NCBI GenBank assembly: GCA_002440235.1
Contig: DJRZ01000065.1
Location: 1 to 6,176, forward strand
DNA: 6,176 nucleotides
Direction: 5' to 3'
DNA from: Alphaproteobacteria bacterium UBA6347
GTDB taxonomy: Bacteria; Pseudomonadota; Alphaproteobacteria; CAAGCB01; CAG-977
How positions within the stretch are numbered: position 1 is the first letter of the stretch; every line of letters begins with the position of its first letter. The translations under genes were made by a program, and so were the position numbers. Below are positions 1-5,566 of the stretch, piece by piece. The notes beneath the pieces are model-generated. The model was given only the letters and a program-made list of their open reading frames with translations. It was not told the origin of the DNA and ran no database searches.

Positions 1-470
1 GGGAAGCCGAGCCGAAAAAGGAAAACGTCGATTTGATTTGTTTCGACGGCGGACGGTGCGCTTTGGACGCGACCGGCGCGGAGCGGGGCGTTTATCTGCG
101 CGCGGGCAAATTCAAACATTCGTTTTTTTCGGACGGCGCGCCGTTTTGGCGGTTTGACGCGAATGCCGATCTTTACCGGACGTCGAACGCGCGCCCGATG
201 CAGGTTTATTTCACCGCGTTTGACAAAAAAGGGCGGGCGGTCGCGAAACAATATTTCGATTTCACGCTGGAAGGGTGGAAAAAAGTCGGAAAAGCCGTCT
301 TCTTTTCGCCGTCGATGACGACGCGCGGCAAAAAAAAGTGCCGTCTGGAAAAGCTGTTCGGCGGTGTCAAACACTATGATTGCGGCGCGGAAACGCTGAG
401 CTTTGAAACAAAAGGCTTTGTCGGCGACGTCGACAGGGTGTTCGTTTCCGTGGGGGTGAGGGCGAAATGA
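1..470 (+). CDS. 3' end of an unrecognised protein gene (partial, cut by window start)
   Basis: The reading frame is open from base 3 (Glu-Ala-Glu-Pro-Lys-Lys...) to the TGA at 468-470, giving at least 155 residues. I see no convincing start: the TTG at 33 has no clear Shine-Dalgarno, and the frame stays open upstream of it, so the gene very likely begins outside the window. I do not recognise the family. The visible part is rich in aromatic residues and in alternating polar/hydrophobic stretches, suggesting beta structure, with four cysteines (in ICF, RCA, KCR and DCG contexts). It contains no obvious enzyme motif and no membrane segment. Its stop overlaps the start of the next gene by four bases (ATGA), so it is the upstream member of a coupled operon with the PEGA-like and ankyrin proteins. 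By association an envelope role is plausible, but that is inference only. Confidence 0.75.
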   Translation, partial: EAEPKKENVDLICFDGGRCALDATGAERGVYLRAGKFKHSFFSDGAPFWRFDANADLYRTSNARPMQVYFTAFDKKGRAVAKQYFDFTLEGWKKVGKAVFFSPSMTTRGKKKCRLEKLFGGVKHYDCGAETLSFETKGFVGDVDRVFVSVGVRAK

Positions 471-1093
471 AAAGAATCGTTCTGTTGTTGATTTGCGCGG
501 GCGCGAACGCTTGCGCCCTGCTGGAAAAGGTGGAAAAAACGCAATATGTGTGCGTCGATTCAAACGTGACGGCGACCTTGTCCGTCAACGGCGAAATCGT
601 CGGCGAAACGCCTTTTTGCGGAAATATCCCGCGCGGATTGACGACGTCCGCCCGATTGAAGGCGCGGGGATACCGCGATGCGAAAGTGCCGCTGGAAAAG
701 AAGTTGCACCGGAACGTCGCGGCGACGTCGAACGCGTCGGGGCTGGCGTCGTCGACGGCTGAAAACGCGCTTTCCTTGTTTGTTCCGACGGGATTGGATT
801 TGTCTTACACGTCGCAGGGGCGCTGGATCGAATACATGCCCGACAGCTACTTTGTCGAACTGACTCCCGCCGATTTGAAACGGGCGGAAGTTGACTCGCG
901 CGATTTGAAAATCAAGGCGTTCGCGCTGAAAAACTTTTATTCCGTCAAAGCGGGCGGGGCGGAACAAACGGCGGCTTTGGCAAAACTGGCGGATCTGTCC
1001 GAACGCGCCGTCGCTGTGGAGGCGCTGGAACAAACATCGCCGTCCGCGTTCGCGCTGAACGTCGCCGAAAAAGCAAGGGAGGGCGGACAATGA
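467..1093 (+). CDS. PEGA-domain-like exported protein, possible lipoprotein
   Basis: This gene encodes 208 residues. The ATG at 467 is preceded by GAGG (458-461) at 5-base spacing and overlaps the upstream stop. The N-terminus is Lys-Arg followed by a hydrophobic stretch (residues 4-15) ending at Ala-Asn-Ala-Cys16. That is a weak lipobox, so lipidation at Cys16 is possible; cleavage as an ordinary signal peptide is the alternative. Residues about 30-78 follow the PEGA pattern: VDSN, then SVNGEIVGETPF, a short turn, then ARLKARGYRDAKVPL (compare the family's 'vdG...G.TP...l..G.h.v.....GY'). PEGA domains are small beta-sandwich modules common in surface or periplasmic proteins. After a Ser/Ala-rich linker (about 84-103), residues 104-133 (FVPTGLDLSY...YFVELTP) are a distinct segment, and the rest looks helical. 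Cysteines are at 10, 16, 28 and 51. It sits between the two other operon members, overlapping both by four bases. Family assignment is by pattern only. Confidence 0.8.
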   Translation: MKRIVLLLICAGANACALLEKVEKTQYVCVDSNVTATLSVNGEIVGETPFCGNIPRGLTTSARLKARGYRDAKVPLEKKLHRNVAATSNASGLASSTAENALSLFVPTGLDLSYTSQGRWIEYMPDSYFVELTPADLKRAEVDSRDLKIKAFALKNFYSVKAGGAEQTAALAKLADLSERAVAVEALEQTSPSAFALNVAEKAREGGQ

Positions 1094-2403
1094 CGAAACG
1101 GGCGATTCTTCTGGGCGCGGCTTTTTTTCTGGTCGCCGTTTTTCCGGCGCGCGCCGCCTGGTTTTGCGGCATGCGCAAAAACGTGTCCTGTTTGACTGAA
1201 GCCATTGACGAAGGCAATCTTTCCCGCGTCGTCAAAAATTTGCGGGCGGGCGTCGATCCGAACGGCGAAGCGGACGGCGTGACGCCGATCGCCGCGGCGA
1301 TCAAGGCGAAAAATCTTTCCGCCGTTTCCGAATTACTGAAATACAGTGTTGATTTGGAAAAAGAAGCGTGCGCGAGCGGAAACGCCTTGTTCTGCGCGCT
1401 GGATCGTTTTCCGCCCGCGATGGAGCCGCTGTTGCGAGCGGGCGCGAATCCGGACGCGACAAACCCGCGCGGCGATTTGCTTCTGACCCGCGCCGTGACG
1501 GGAAACAACGCGTTGAAATATCAGTTGGCGAAGACGCTGTTGAAACACGGCGCGGACGTCAATAAACGCGACGGAAACGGAAACACGCCTTTGGCGGCTG
1601 TTTTAAAATGGGGCGGATCGGCGGACGTCATGCGCTTTTTATTGAAACACGGCGCAAATCCGAATGTTCGGGTCGACGGAAAAACGCCGTTGTTCGCTTA
1701 TGCCGTTCTGAACGCCGGAAATTTGAAAAAAGCGGCGCTGTTGAAAAAATTCGGCGCAAACGTCAACGCTCTTGATGCGGCGGGACGGACGGTGCTGATC
1801 CGCGCTTTGGAAAAGGGAAAATTGACGGATACAATCAGTTTTTTGCTGAAAAACGGCGCCGACGCCAACGCTCGGTCGGCGGACGGCGGAACGCCTTTGA
1901 ACGCGGCGATCGAGGCTGATGCGCCGACCGTCCTTTTGAATAAACTGGTCGCGGCGGGAGCGAAAGTCGACGCCGTCGACGCAAAAGGGCGGACGGCATT
2001 GATCCGCGCTTTGGAAAAGGGAAAACCGACGGAAACAATCGACTTTTTATTGAAAAAAGGCGCGGACGTCAACGCGCGGGCGGCAAATCGTCAAACGCCT
2101 TTGCTCGCGGCGGTCAAAGCGCGGGCGCCGGACGCGGTTTTGAACAAACTGATTGCGGCGGGTGCGGACGTCAACGCCGCCGACGCCGACGGCAACAGCG
2201 CGGTCGCGCACACCGTGAAAACGCGGGAAACGGTGACGCGGAAACTGAACAGGCTGGATCTGCTGCGCAAACACGGCGCGGATATGAGCGCCGTTTCCGG
2301 CAAAGGCGAAACAATCGCCGATTTGTTGCGGGCGGGAAACAAAGACGTCATCGCGGACGGGCGTTATTGGGAATTGTTGAAAAAAGTAAGCGCGGGGAAT
2401 TAA
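1090..2403 (+). CDS. Exported ankyrin-repeat protein
   Basis: This gene encodes 437 residues. The ATG at 1090 overlaps the upstream stop (ATGA) and has a strong Shine-Dalgarno, GGGAGGG at 1077-1083. Residues 1-22 form a classical signal peptide: Lys-Arg, a hydrophobic core, then Ala-Arg-Ala before Ala23, so the mature protein should be periplasmic or secreted. The rest is about 11 ankyrin repeats running from about residue 35 to 403. They are recognisable from TPL/TAL at the helix start and LLK.GAD.NA at the turn. Repeats 4-6 keep the consensus (GNTPLAAVL, LLKHGADVN) and the first three are divergent. Repeats 7-10 (residues 230-365) are exactly 34 residues each and consist of a duplicated pair. 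Four cysteines (26, 34, 94, 102) all lie in the first quarter, which would allow disulfides outside the cytoplasm. Ankyrin repeats bind proteins and carry no catalysis, so the role is probably scaffold or inhibitor-like, with an unknown partner. It is the last gene of the operon. Confidence 0.9.
   Translation: MTKRAILLGAAFFLVAVFPARAAWFCGMRKNVSCLTEAIDEGNLSRVVKNLRAGVDPNGEADGVTPIAAAIKAKNLSAVSELLKYSVDLEKEACASGNALFCALDRFPPAMEPLLRAGANPDATNPRGDLLLTRAVTGNNALKYQLAKTLLKHGADVNKRDGNGNTPLAAVLKWGGSADVMRFLLKHGANPNVRVDGKTPLFAYAVLNAGNLKKAALLKKFGANVNALDAAGRTVLIRALEKGKLTDTISFLLKNGADANARSADGGTPLNAAIEADAPTVLLNKLVAAGAKVDAVDAKGRTALIRALEKGKPTETIDFLLKKGADVNARAANRQTPLLAAVKARAPDAVLNKLIAAGADVNAADADGNSAVAHTVKTRETVTRKLNRLDLLRKHGADMSAVSGKGETIADLLRAGNKDVIADGRYWELLKKVSAGN
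1777..2184 (+). repeat. In-gene tandem duplication, two 204-bp units (ankyrin repeats 7-8 and 9-10)
   Basis: Bases 1777-1980 and 1981-2184 are two head-to-tail copies of a 68-codon, two-ankyrin-repeat module. By hand alignment 46 of 68 residues match. A 26-base block is identical in both (1796-1821 and 2000-2025), encoding IRALEKGK. The unit length keeps frame and ankyrin register, so copies can be gained or lost without breaking the protein. Confidence 0.8.
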
Positions 2404-2406
2404 TAC
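2377..2406 (+). promoter_or_regulatory. Weak candidate promoter for the tracrRNA
   Basis: TTGAAA (2377-2382, five of six matches to TTGACA) and TAATAC (2401-2406, three of six matches to TATAAT) are separated by 18 bases. Transcription would start near 2412-2414, right at the beginning of the anti-repeat-like element. The -35 box lies inside the end of the ankyrin gene. The -10 box is poor, so this is a suggestion from position as much as from sequence. Confidence 0.22.
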
Positions 2407-2459
2407 TTTTGTTGTATAAAATTAGGGGACGGCTACCCCGATACAAGACCGGATCGCCG

Positions 2460-2489
2460 TTGCCCCACTCGAAATTTATCGATTATTAT
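2460..2489 (+). promoter_or_regulatory. Weak candidate promoter for cas9
   Basis: TTGCCC (2460-2465) and TATTAT (2484-2489, five of six matches to TATAAT) are 18 bases apart. They would start a transcript near 2496, leaving a leader of about 100 bases before cas9. It overlaps the tracrRNA candidate, so the two readings compete unless the promoter is internal. Confidence 0.22.
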
Positions 2490-2528
2490 CGCTTCCTTTC
2501 CAATTAAAACGCAAATAATCGTTCTTTT
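2480..2528 (+). terminator. Weak candidate intrinsic terminator of the tracrRNA
   Basis: CGATTATT (2480-2487) is fully complementary to AATAATCG (2514-2521), with GC at 2491-2492 able to pair with GC at 2511-2512. The stem is followed directly by TTCTTTT (2522-2528). The loop is long and the stem AT-rich, so termination would be inefficient. Read-through into cas9 would be possible. Confidence 0.25.
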
Positions 2529-2537
2529 CGACGAAAA
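2525..2537. repeat. Short perfect inverted repeat upstream of cas9
   Basis: TTTTCG (2525-2530) and CGAAAA (2532-2537) are perfectly complementary around a single central base. The centre is too tight for an RNA hairpin, so if it has a role it would be a symmetric DNA-binding site. No partner copy was seen nearby. Confidence 0.25.
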
Positions 2538-2592
2538 TGATATTGCCATAACCGATTTTATGAGTCAAGCTGAACTTAAAACTATTTTTGAT

Positions 2593-2597
2593 AGAGG
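2593..2597 (+). promoter_or_regulatory. Ribosome binding site that fixes the cas9 start
   Basis: AGAGG lies five bases before the ATG at 2603. The in-frame TTG at 2588 lies upstream of this site and would add five residues (MIEAV) not expected ahead of the RuvC-I strand, so 2603 is the better start. Confidence 0.7.
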
Positions 2598-2602
2598 CGG
2601 TT

Positions 2603-5566
2603 ATGGAAAAAAGAATTTTCGGTTTTGATATCGGTATCGCGTCGCTGGGGTGGGCGGTCGTTGATTTCGACGACGCGGCGGATCCTGAAAACAACATTTA
2701 CCCGACGGGAAAAATCGTCAAATCGGGCGTACGCTGTTTCCCCGTGGCGGAAAATCCGAAAGACGGCAGTTCGTTGGCTTTGCCCAGACGTCAAAAACGG
2801 TTGCTGCGCCGGTTGTGCCGCCGCAAAGCCAGACGGTTGCTGGGAATAAAGCGTTTGTTCGCCGCAAGCGGCTTGATTGACGAAAAATCCCTGTTTGACG
2901 AAAAAAGCAATATTTACAAAGCGCGCGGCAACGACGACGTTTGGGATTTGCGCGTCAAAGCCTTGACCGAAAAGCTGACGACGGTCGAATTTATCCGCGT
3001 ATTAACGCATTTGGCTAAACACCGCGGATTTAAATCCTATCGCATCGCGGCGGAAAAGGCGGACGCCGAAAGCGGGAAAGTGCTTGCCGCCGTCAAAGCG
3101 AACAGGGATTTGCTGGAAAACGGCAAAACTTTGGCTCAAATCTTCGTCGAAAAAGGCGGGCAAAAAAGAAACCGGAAAGACGAAAAGGGAAATCCGACTT
3201 ACGCCAATTCGATTCCCCGCGACGAAATCGAACGGGAAACGCGGCTGATTTTCGAACGTCAGCGCGCGTTCGGTTTAGAGGCGGCGAATGAAAAACTGCA
3301 ACGGGATTTCGAACGAATCGCTTTCCGTTTCCGCGAAATCAAAAGCGAAGACATTGAAAAAATGATCGGCAAATGCCAGTTTGAACCGGATCAGCCGCGC
3401 GCGCCGAAAAACGCGCCGTCCGCCGAATTTTTCGTGGCGTGGACGAAAATCAACAACTGCCGCGTTAAAGAGTCCGACGGCAAAATCCGTTTTTTGACGC
3501 AAGAGGAAAAAGAAACGGTTTTCGATCTGTTGAAAAATCAAAAGGAAGTCAAATATTCAGCTTTGAAAAAGGCGTTGTTTGCCAAACGTCCGGACGTTCA
3601 ATTCGCCGACGTCGAATACAATCCGAAACCCGTTTATGATAAAAAGACGGGCGAGGAAATCAAAAGGAACGAAAACCCCGAAAACCAGAAATTTTTCTCT
3701 TTAAAGGGGTGGCACGATTTAAAAAGCGTCATGGACGTTTCAGCCTGTTCTGTTGAAAAGCTGGATAAAATCGCAACCGTCATCGCCACGCGAAAAAACG
3801 ACGCCGATATCGTCAAAGGATTGAAAGAGCTTGATTTGCCGGATGCGGAAACGGAAAAGCTGACGTCTCTGTCCTTTTCAAAATTCGTCCGCCTGTCTTT
3901 AAAGGCTTTGTACAAGATTTTGCCCGAAATGCAAAAGGGACTGAAATACAACGAGGCTTGCGAACGCGTCGGCTACGATTTCAAATCGACGGGGGAGAGC
4001 TTCGCCGCGCAAAAGGGAAAATTCCTGCCGCCGATTCCGGAATCTTTGGCGACGACGGTTCCGGTCGTCAACCGCGCGATGGCGCAGTTCCGCAAGGTCT
4101 ACAACGCGTTGACGCGCGAATACGGAACGCCCGATCTAATCAATGTCGAACTGGCGCGCGACGTCTACAACGATCATGACGAACGCAAAAAAATCGCCGA
4201 AAAACAAAAGGAATACGGCGAAGAAAAGGAAAAAGCCAGAGCCTTGGCGCAAGCCAAAACGGGCATCGAAAACATAGGCGGTCGCGATCTGCTGAAATTC
4301 CGTTTGTACGAACAGCAGGACGGCAAGTGCGTTTATTCGGGCGAAGCTTTGGATTTGCGGCGGCTGACGGAACAGGATTACTGCGACGTCGACCATATCG
4401 TTCCGTATTCGCGTTCGCTGGACAATTCGCAAAACAACAAAGTTTTGTGCCTGTCGCGCGAAAACAGGCAAAAGTCGGACAAAACGCCGCTGGAATACAT
4501 CGTCGATCCCGTCAAACAGGTGGAATTCATCGCCCGCGTCAAGTCCATGAAAGGACTGGGCGCGAAAAAACGCGACAGACTGCAGATCCGCGATTTCGAT
4601 GAAAAAGAACTTGAATTCCGCGACCGCAACATCAACGACACGCGGTATATGGCGCGCTATGTCATGAAATACCTTGACGACTGCATTGATTTTTCAGGCG
4701 GTCAAACGGATATCAAAGACCATGTGCAAGCCCGCAACGGGGCGTTGACGGACTTTTTGCGGCATCAATGGGGATTGAGGAAAGACCGTAATGAAAACGA
4801 CCGCCACCACGCGCAGGACGCGATCGTCATCGCTTGCGCGACCAACGGTTACACGCGGTATCTGGCGCATCTGTCGAAAATTTTTGAAAACAAGCAATTC
4901 TACGCCCAAAAACACGGCGAAGCGTGGTACAAGGCGTTCAAACAGTGCGTCAAACAGCCGTGGGACGGTTTTTATCAGGACGTTCAGGCGTCGCTGGCGG
5001 AAATTTTCGTGTCCCGCCCACCGCGCAAAAACGCGACGGGGGAGGCGCATCAGGATACGATCCGGACATTGAATCCAAATAAGCCGCAATACAGCGAAAA
5101 GGACGTCAAATCAGGAATAAGACTGCGCGGCGGATTGGCGAACAACGGCAATATGTTGCGCGTCGACGTGTTTTCTAAGAAAAACGCCAAAGGAAAGGAA
5201 CAGTTTTATCTGGTTCCGATCTATCTGGCGGACGGGGTTAAGTCCGAATTGCCGAACAGGGCGATCGTTGCAAACAAGCCTGAAAGCGAATGGATCGTTA
5301 TGGACGAAACGTACGCGTTTAAATTCAGTCTGTACAAGGACGATTTGGTGAAGATTCAAGCAGACATTATGGGCTACTATGTTAGCACGCATAGAGGAAC
5401 CGGAGCCATTACAATAACAGCTCCTGATAGGAGCCAAACATGGGCGGGCTTGGGTGTGCGCAACCTTGAATATATCAAAAAATATCAGGTCGATCCTCTG
5501 GGACGGTACGTCGAGGTCAAATCAGAACAACGTCTGCCGCTGAATATCAAAAAAGGAAAACGCTGA
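2603..5566 (+). CDS. cas9: Type II-C CRISPR effector nuclease Cas9
   Basis: Cas9 is the RNA-guided endonuclease that cuts both strands of target DNA next to a PAM, using crRNA and tracrRNA. The protein is 987 residues from the ATG at 2603, in the usual II-C size range. In order: RuvC-I (FGFDIGIASLGW, catalytic Asp9); an Arg-rich bridge helix (62-86); the REC lobe (about 87-490); RuvC-II (NVELARD, Glu516); HNH (DVDHIVPYSRSLDNSQNNK, His598 with Asp597 and Asn612); RuvC-III (NDRHHAQDA, His736 and Asp739); then the wedge and PAM-interacting region (about 830-987), with FKFSLYKDDL, GYYVSTHRGTGAI and KKYQVDPLG matching the II-C C-terminal pattern. All catalytic residues are present, so it should be active. 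No frameshift or stop interrupts it. It follows the tracrRNA candidate and overlaps cas1 by one base. A short segment near 921-946 uses rarer codons than its surroundings. Confidence 0.98.
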   Translation: MEKRIFGFDIGIASLGWAVVDFDDAADPENNIYPTGKIVKSGVRCFPVAENPKDGSSLALPRRQKRLLRRLCRRKARRLLGIKRLFAASGLIDEKSLFDEKSNIYKARGNDDVWDLRVKALTEKLTTVEFIRVLTHLAKHRGFKSYRIAAEKADAESGKVLAAVKANRDLLENGKTLAQIFVEKGGQKRNRKDEKGNPTYANSIPRDEIERETRLIFERQRAFGLEAANEKLQRDFERIAFRFREIKSEDIEKMIGKCQFEPDQPRAPKNAPSAEFFVAWTKINNCRVKESDGKIRFLTQEEKETVFDLLKNQKEVKYSALKKALFAKRPDVQFADVEYNPKPVYDKKTGEEIKRNENPENQKFFSLKGWHDLKSVMDVSACSVEKLDKIATVIATRKNDADIVKGLKELDLPDAETEKLTSLSFSKFVRLSLKALYKILPEMQKGLKYNEACERVGYDFKSTGESFAAQKGKFLPPIPESLATTVPVVNRAMAQFRKVYNALTREYGTPDLINVELARDVYNDHDERKKIAEKQKEYGEEKEKARALAQAKTGIENIGGRDLLKFRLYEQQDGKCVYSGEALDLRRLTEQDYCDVDHIVPYSRSLDNSQNNKVLCLSRENRQKSDKTPLEYIVDPVKQVEFIARVKSMKGLGAKKRDRLQIRDFDEKELEFRDRNINDTRYMARYVMKYLDDCIDFSGGQTDIKDHVQARNGALTDFLRHQWGLRKDRNENDRHHAQDAIVIACATNGYTRYLAHLSKIFENKQFYAQKHGEAWYKAFKQCVKQPWDGFYQDVQASLAEIFVSRPPRKNATGEAHQDTIRTLNPNKPQYSEKDVKSGIRLRGGLANNGNMLRVDVFSKKNAKGKEQFYLVPIYLADGVKSELPNRAIVANKPESEWIVMDETYAFKFSLYKDDLVKIQADIMGYYVSTHRGTGAITITAPDRSQTWAGLGVRNLEYIKKYQVDPLGRYVEVKSEQRLPLNIKKGKR
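5553..5557 (+). promoter_or_regulatory. Ribosome binding site of cas1, inside the end of cas9
   Basis: AAGGA lies eight bases before the cas1 ATG and within the last codons of cas9. The cas9 stop and cas1 start share a base (TGATG), so cas1 is probably translated by ribosomes finishing cas9. Confidence 0.6.

Larger units (their letters stand above)
2411..2528 (+). ncRNA. Candidate tracrRNA of the type II-C locus
   Basis: This structured, non-coding stretch lies just upstream of cas9. Bases 2411-2447 are repeat-sized: TTGTAT (2412-2417) complements ATACAA (2441-2446), and inside that GGGG (2425-2428) complements CCCC (2436-2439). Type II-C repeats and their anti-repeats often begin GTTGTA and end TACAA in this way (the Neisseria one, from memory). 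Immediately after comes a nexus-like mini-hairpin, CGG-ATCG-CCG (2450-2459), then small hairpins TCGA/TCGA (2469-2482) and CGAT/ATCG (2480-2491), and finally a longer AT stem before a T-rich run. That order (anti-repeat, nexus, tail hairpins) is the tracrRNA layout on the + strand. In the opposite orientation the anti-repeat would come last with no tail. The array is not visible, so base-pairing to the repeat cannot be tested here. Both ends are approximate. Confidence 0.5.

Noticed and set aside
33..35. TTG at 33 as the start of the first gene
   Set aside because: There is no clear ribosome binding site, and the frame is open to the window edge, so the gene most likely starts upstream.
560..1090. 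Long minus-strand frames within the PEGA-like, ankyrin and cas9 genes
   Set aside because: They are arginine-rich shadow translations typical of the antisense of GC-biased codons, with no motifs, and they lie fully inside well-supported genes.
2411..2446. A stray CRISPR repeat or one-repeat array
   Set aside because: It has repeat length and terminal inverted repeats, but there is no second copy or spacer in the window, and it is followed by a structured tail. An anti-repeat explains it better.
2411..2447. Intrinsic terminator of the ankyrin operon
   Set aside because: The hairpin is real on paper, but neither side is followed by a T-run in the right direction (GACCGGATC follows on the + strand), so intrinsic termination is unlikely.
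2467..2504. Minus-strand promoter (TTGGAA, 17 bases, GATAAA) driving a tracrRNA in the opposite orientation
   Set aside because: Both boxes match only four of six positions. The resulting RNA would end with the anti-repeat and lack a nexus or terminator before running into the ankyrin gene.
2588..2602. TTG at 2588 as the cas9 start
   Set aside because: It lies upstream of the AGAGG site that is correctly spaced for the ATG at 2603, and it would add five residues before the RuvC-I strand.
2560..2628. A 22-codon ORF (starts MSQAELKTIFDRGGY) running into the cas9 start in another frame; its frame is open well upstream
   Set aside because: It has no Shine-Dalgarno, is very short, and overlaps the cas9 ribosome binding site and start. 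The open frame upstream crosses the structured RNA region without any start codon I could find, so it is most likely chance.
2476..2697. Minus-strand ORF of 73 codons antisense to the cas9 start
   Set aside because: It begins inside cas9 coding sequence, has no recognisable motif, and half of it lies in AT-rich non-coding DNA. It looks like a shadow frame.
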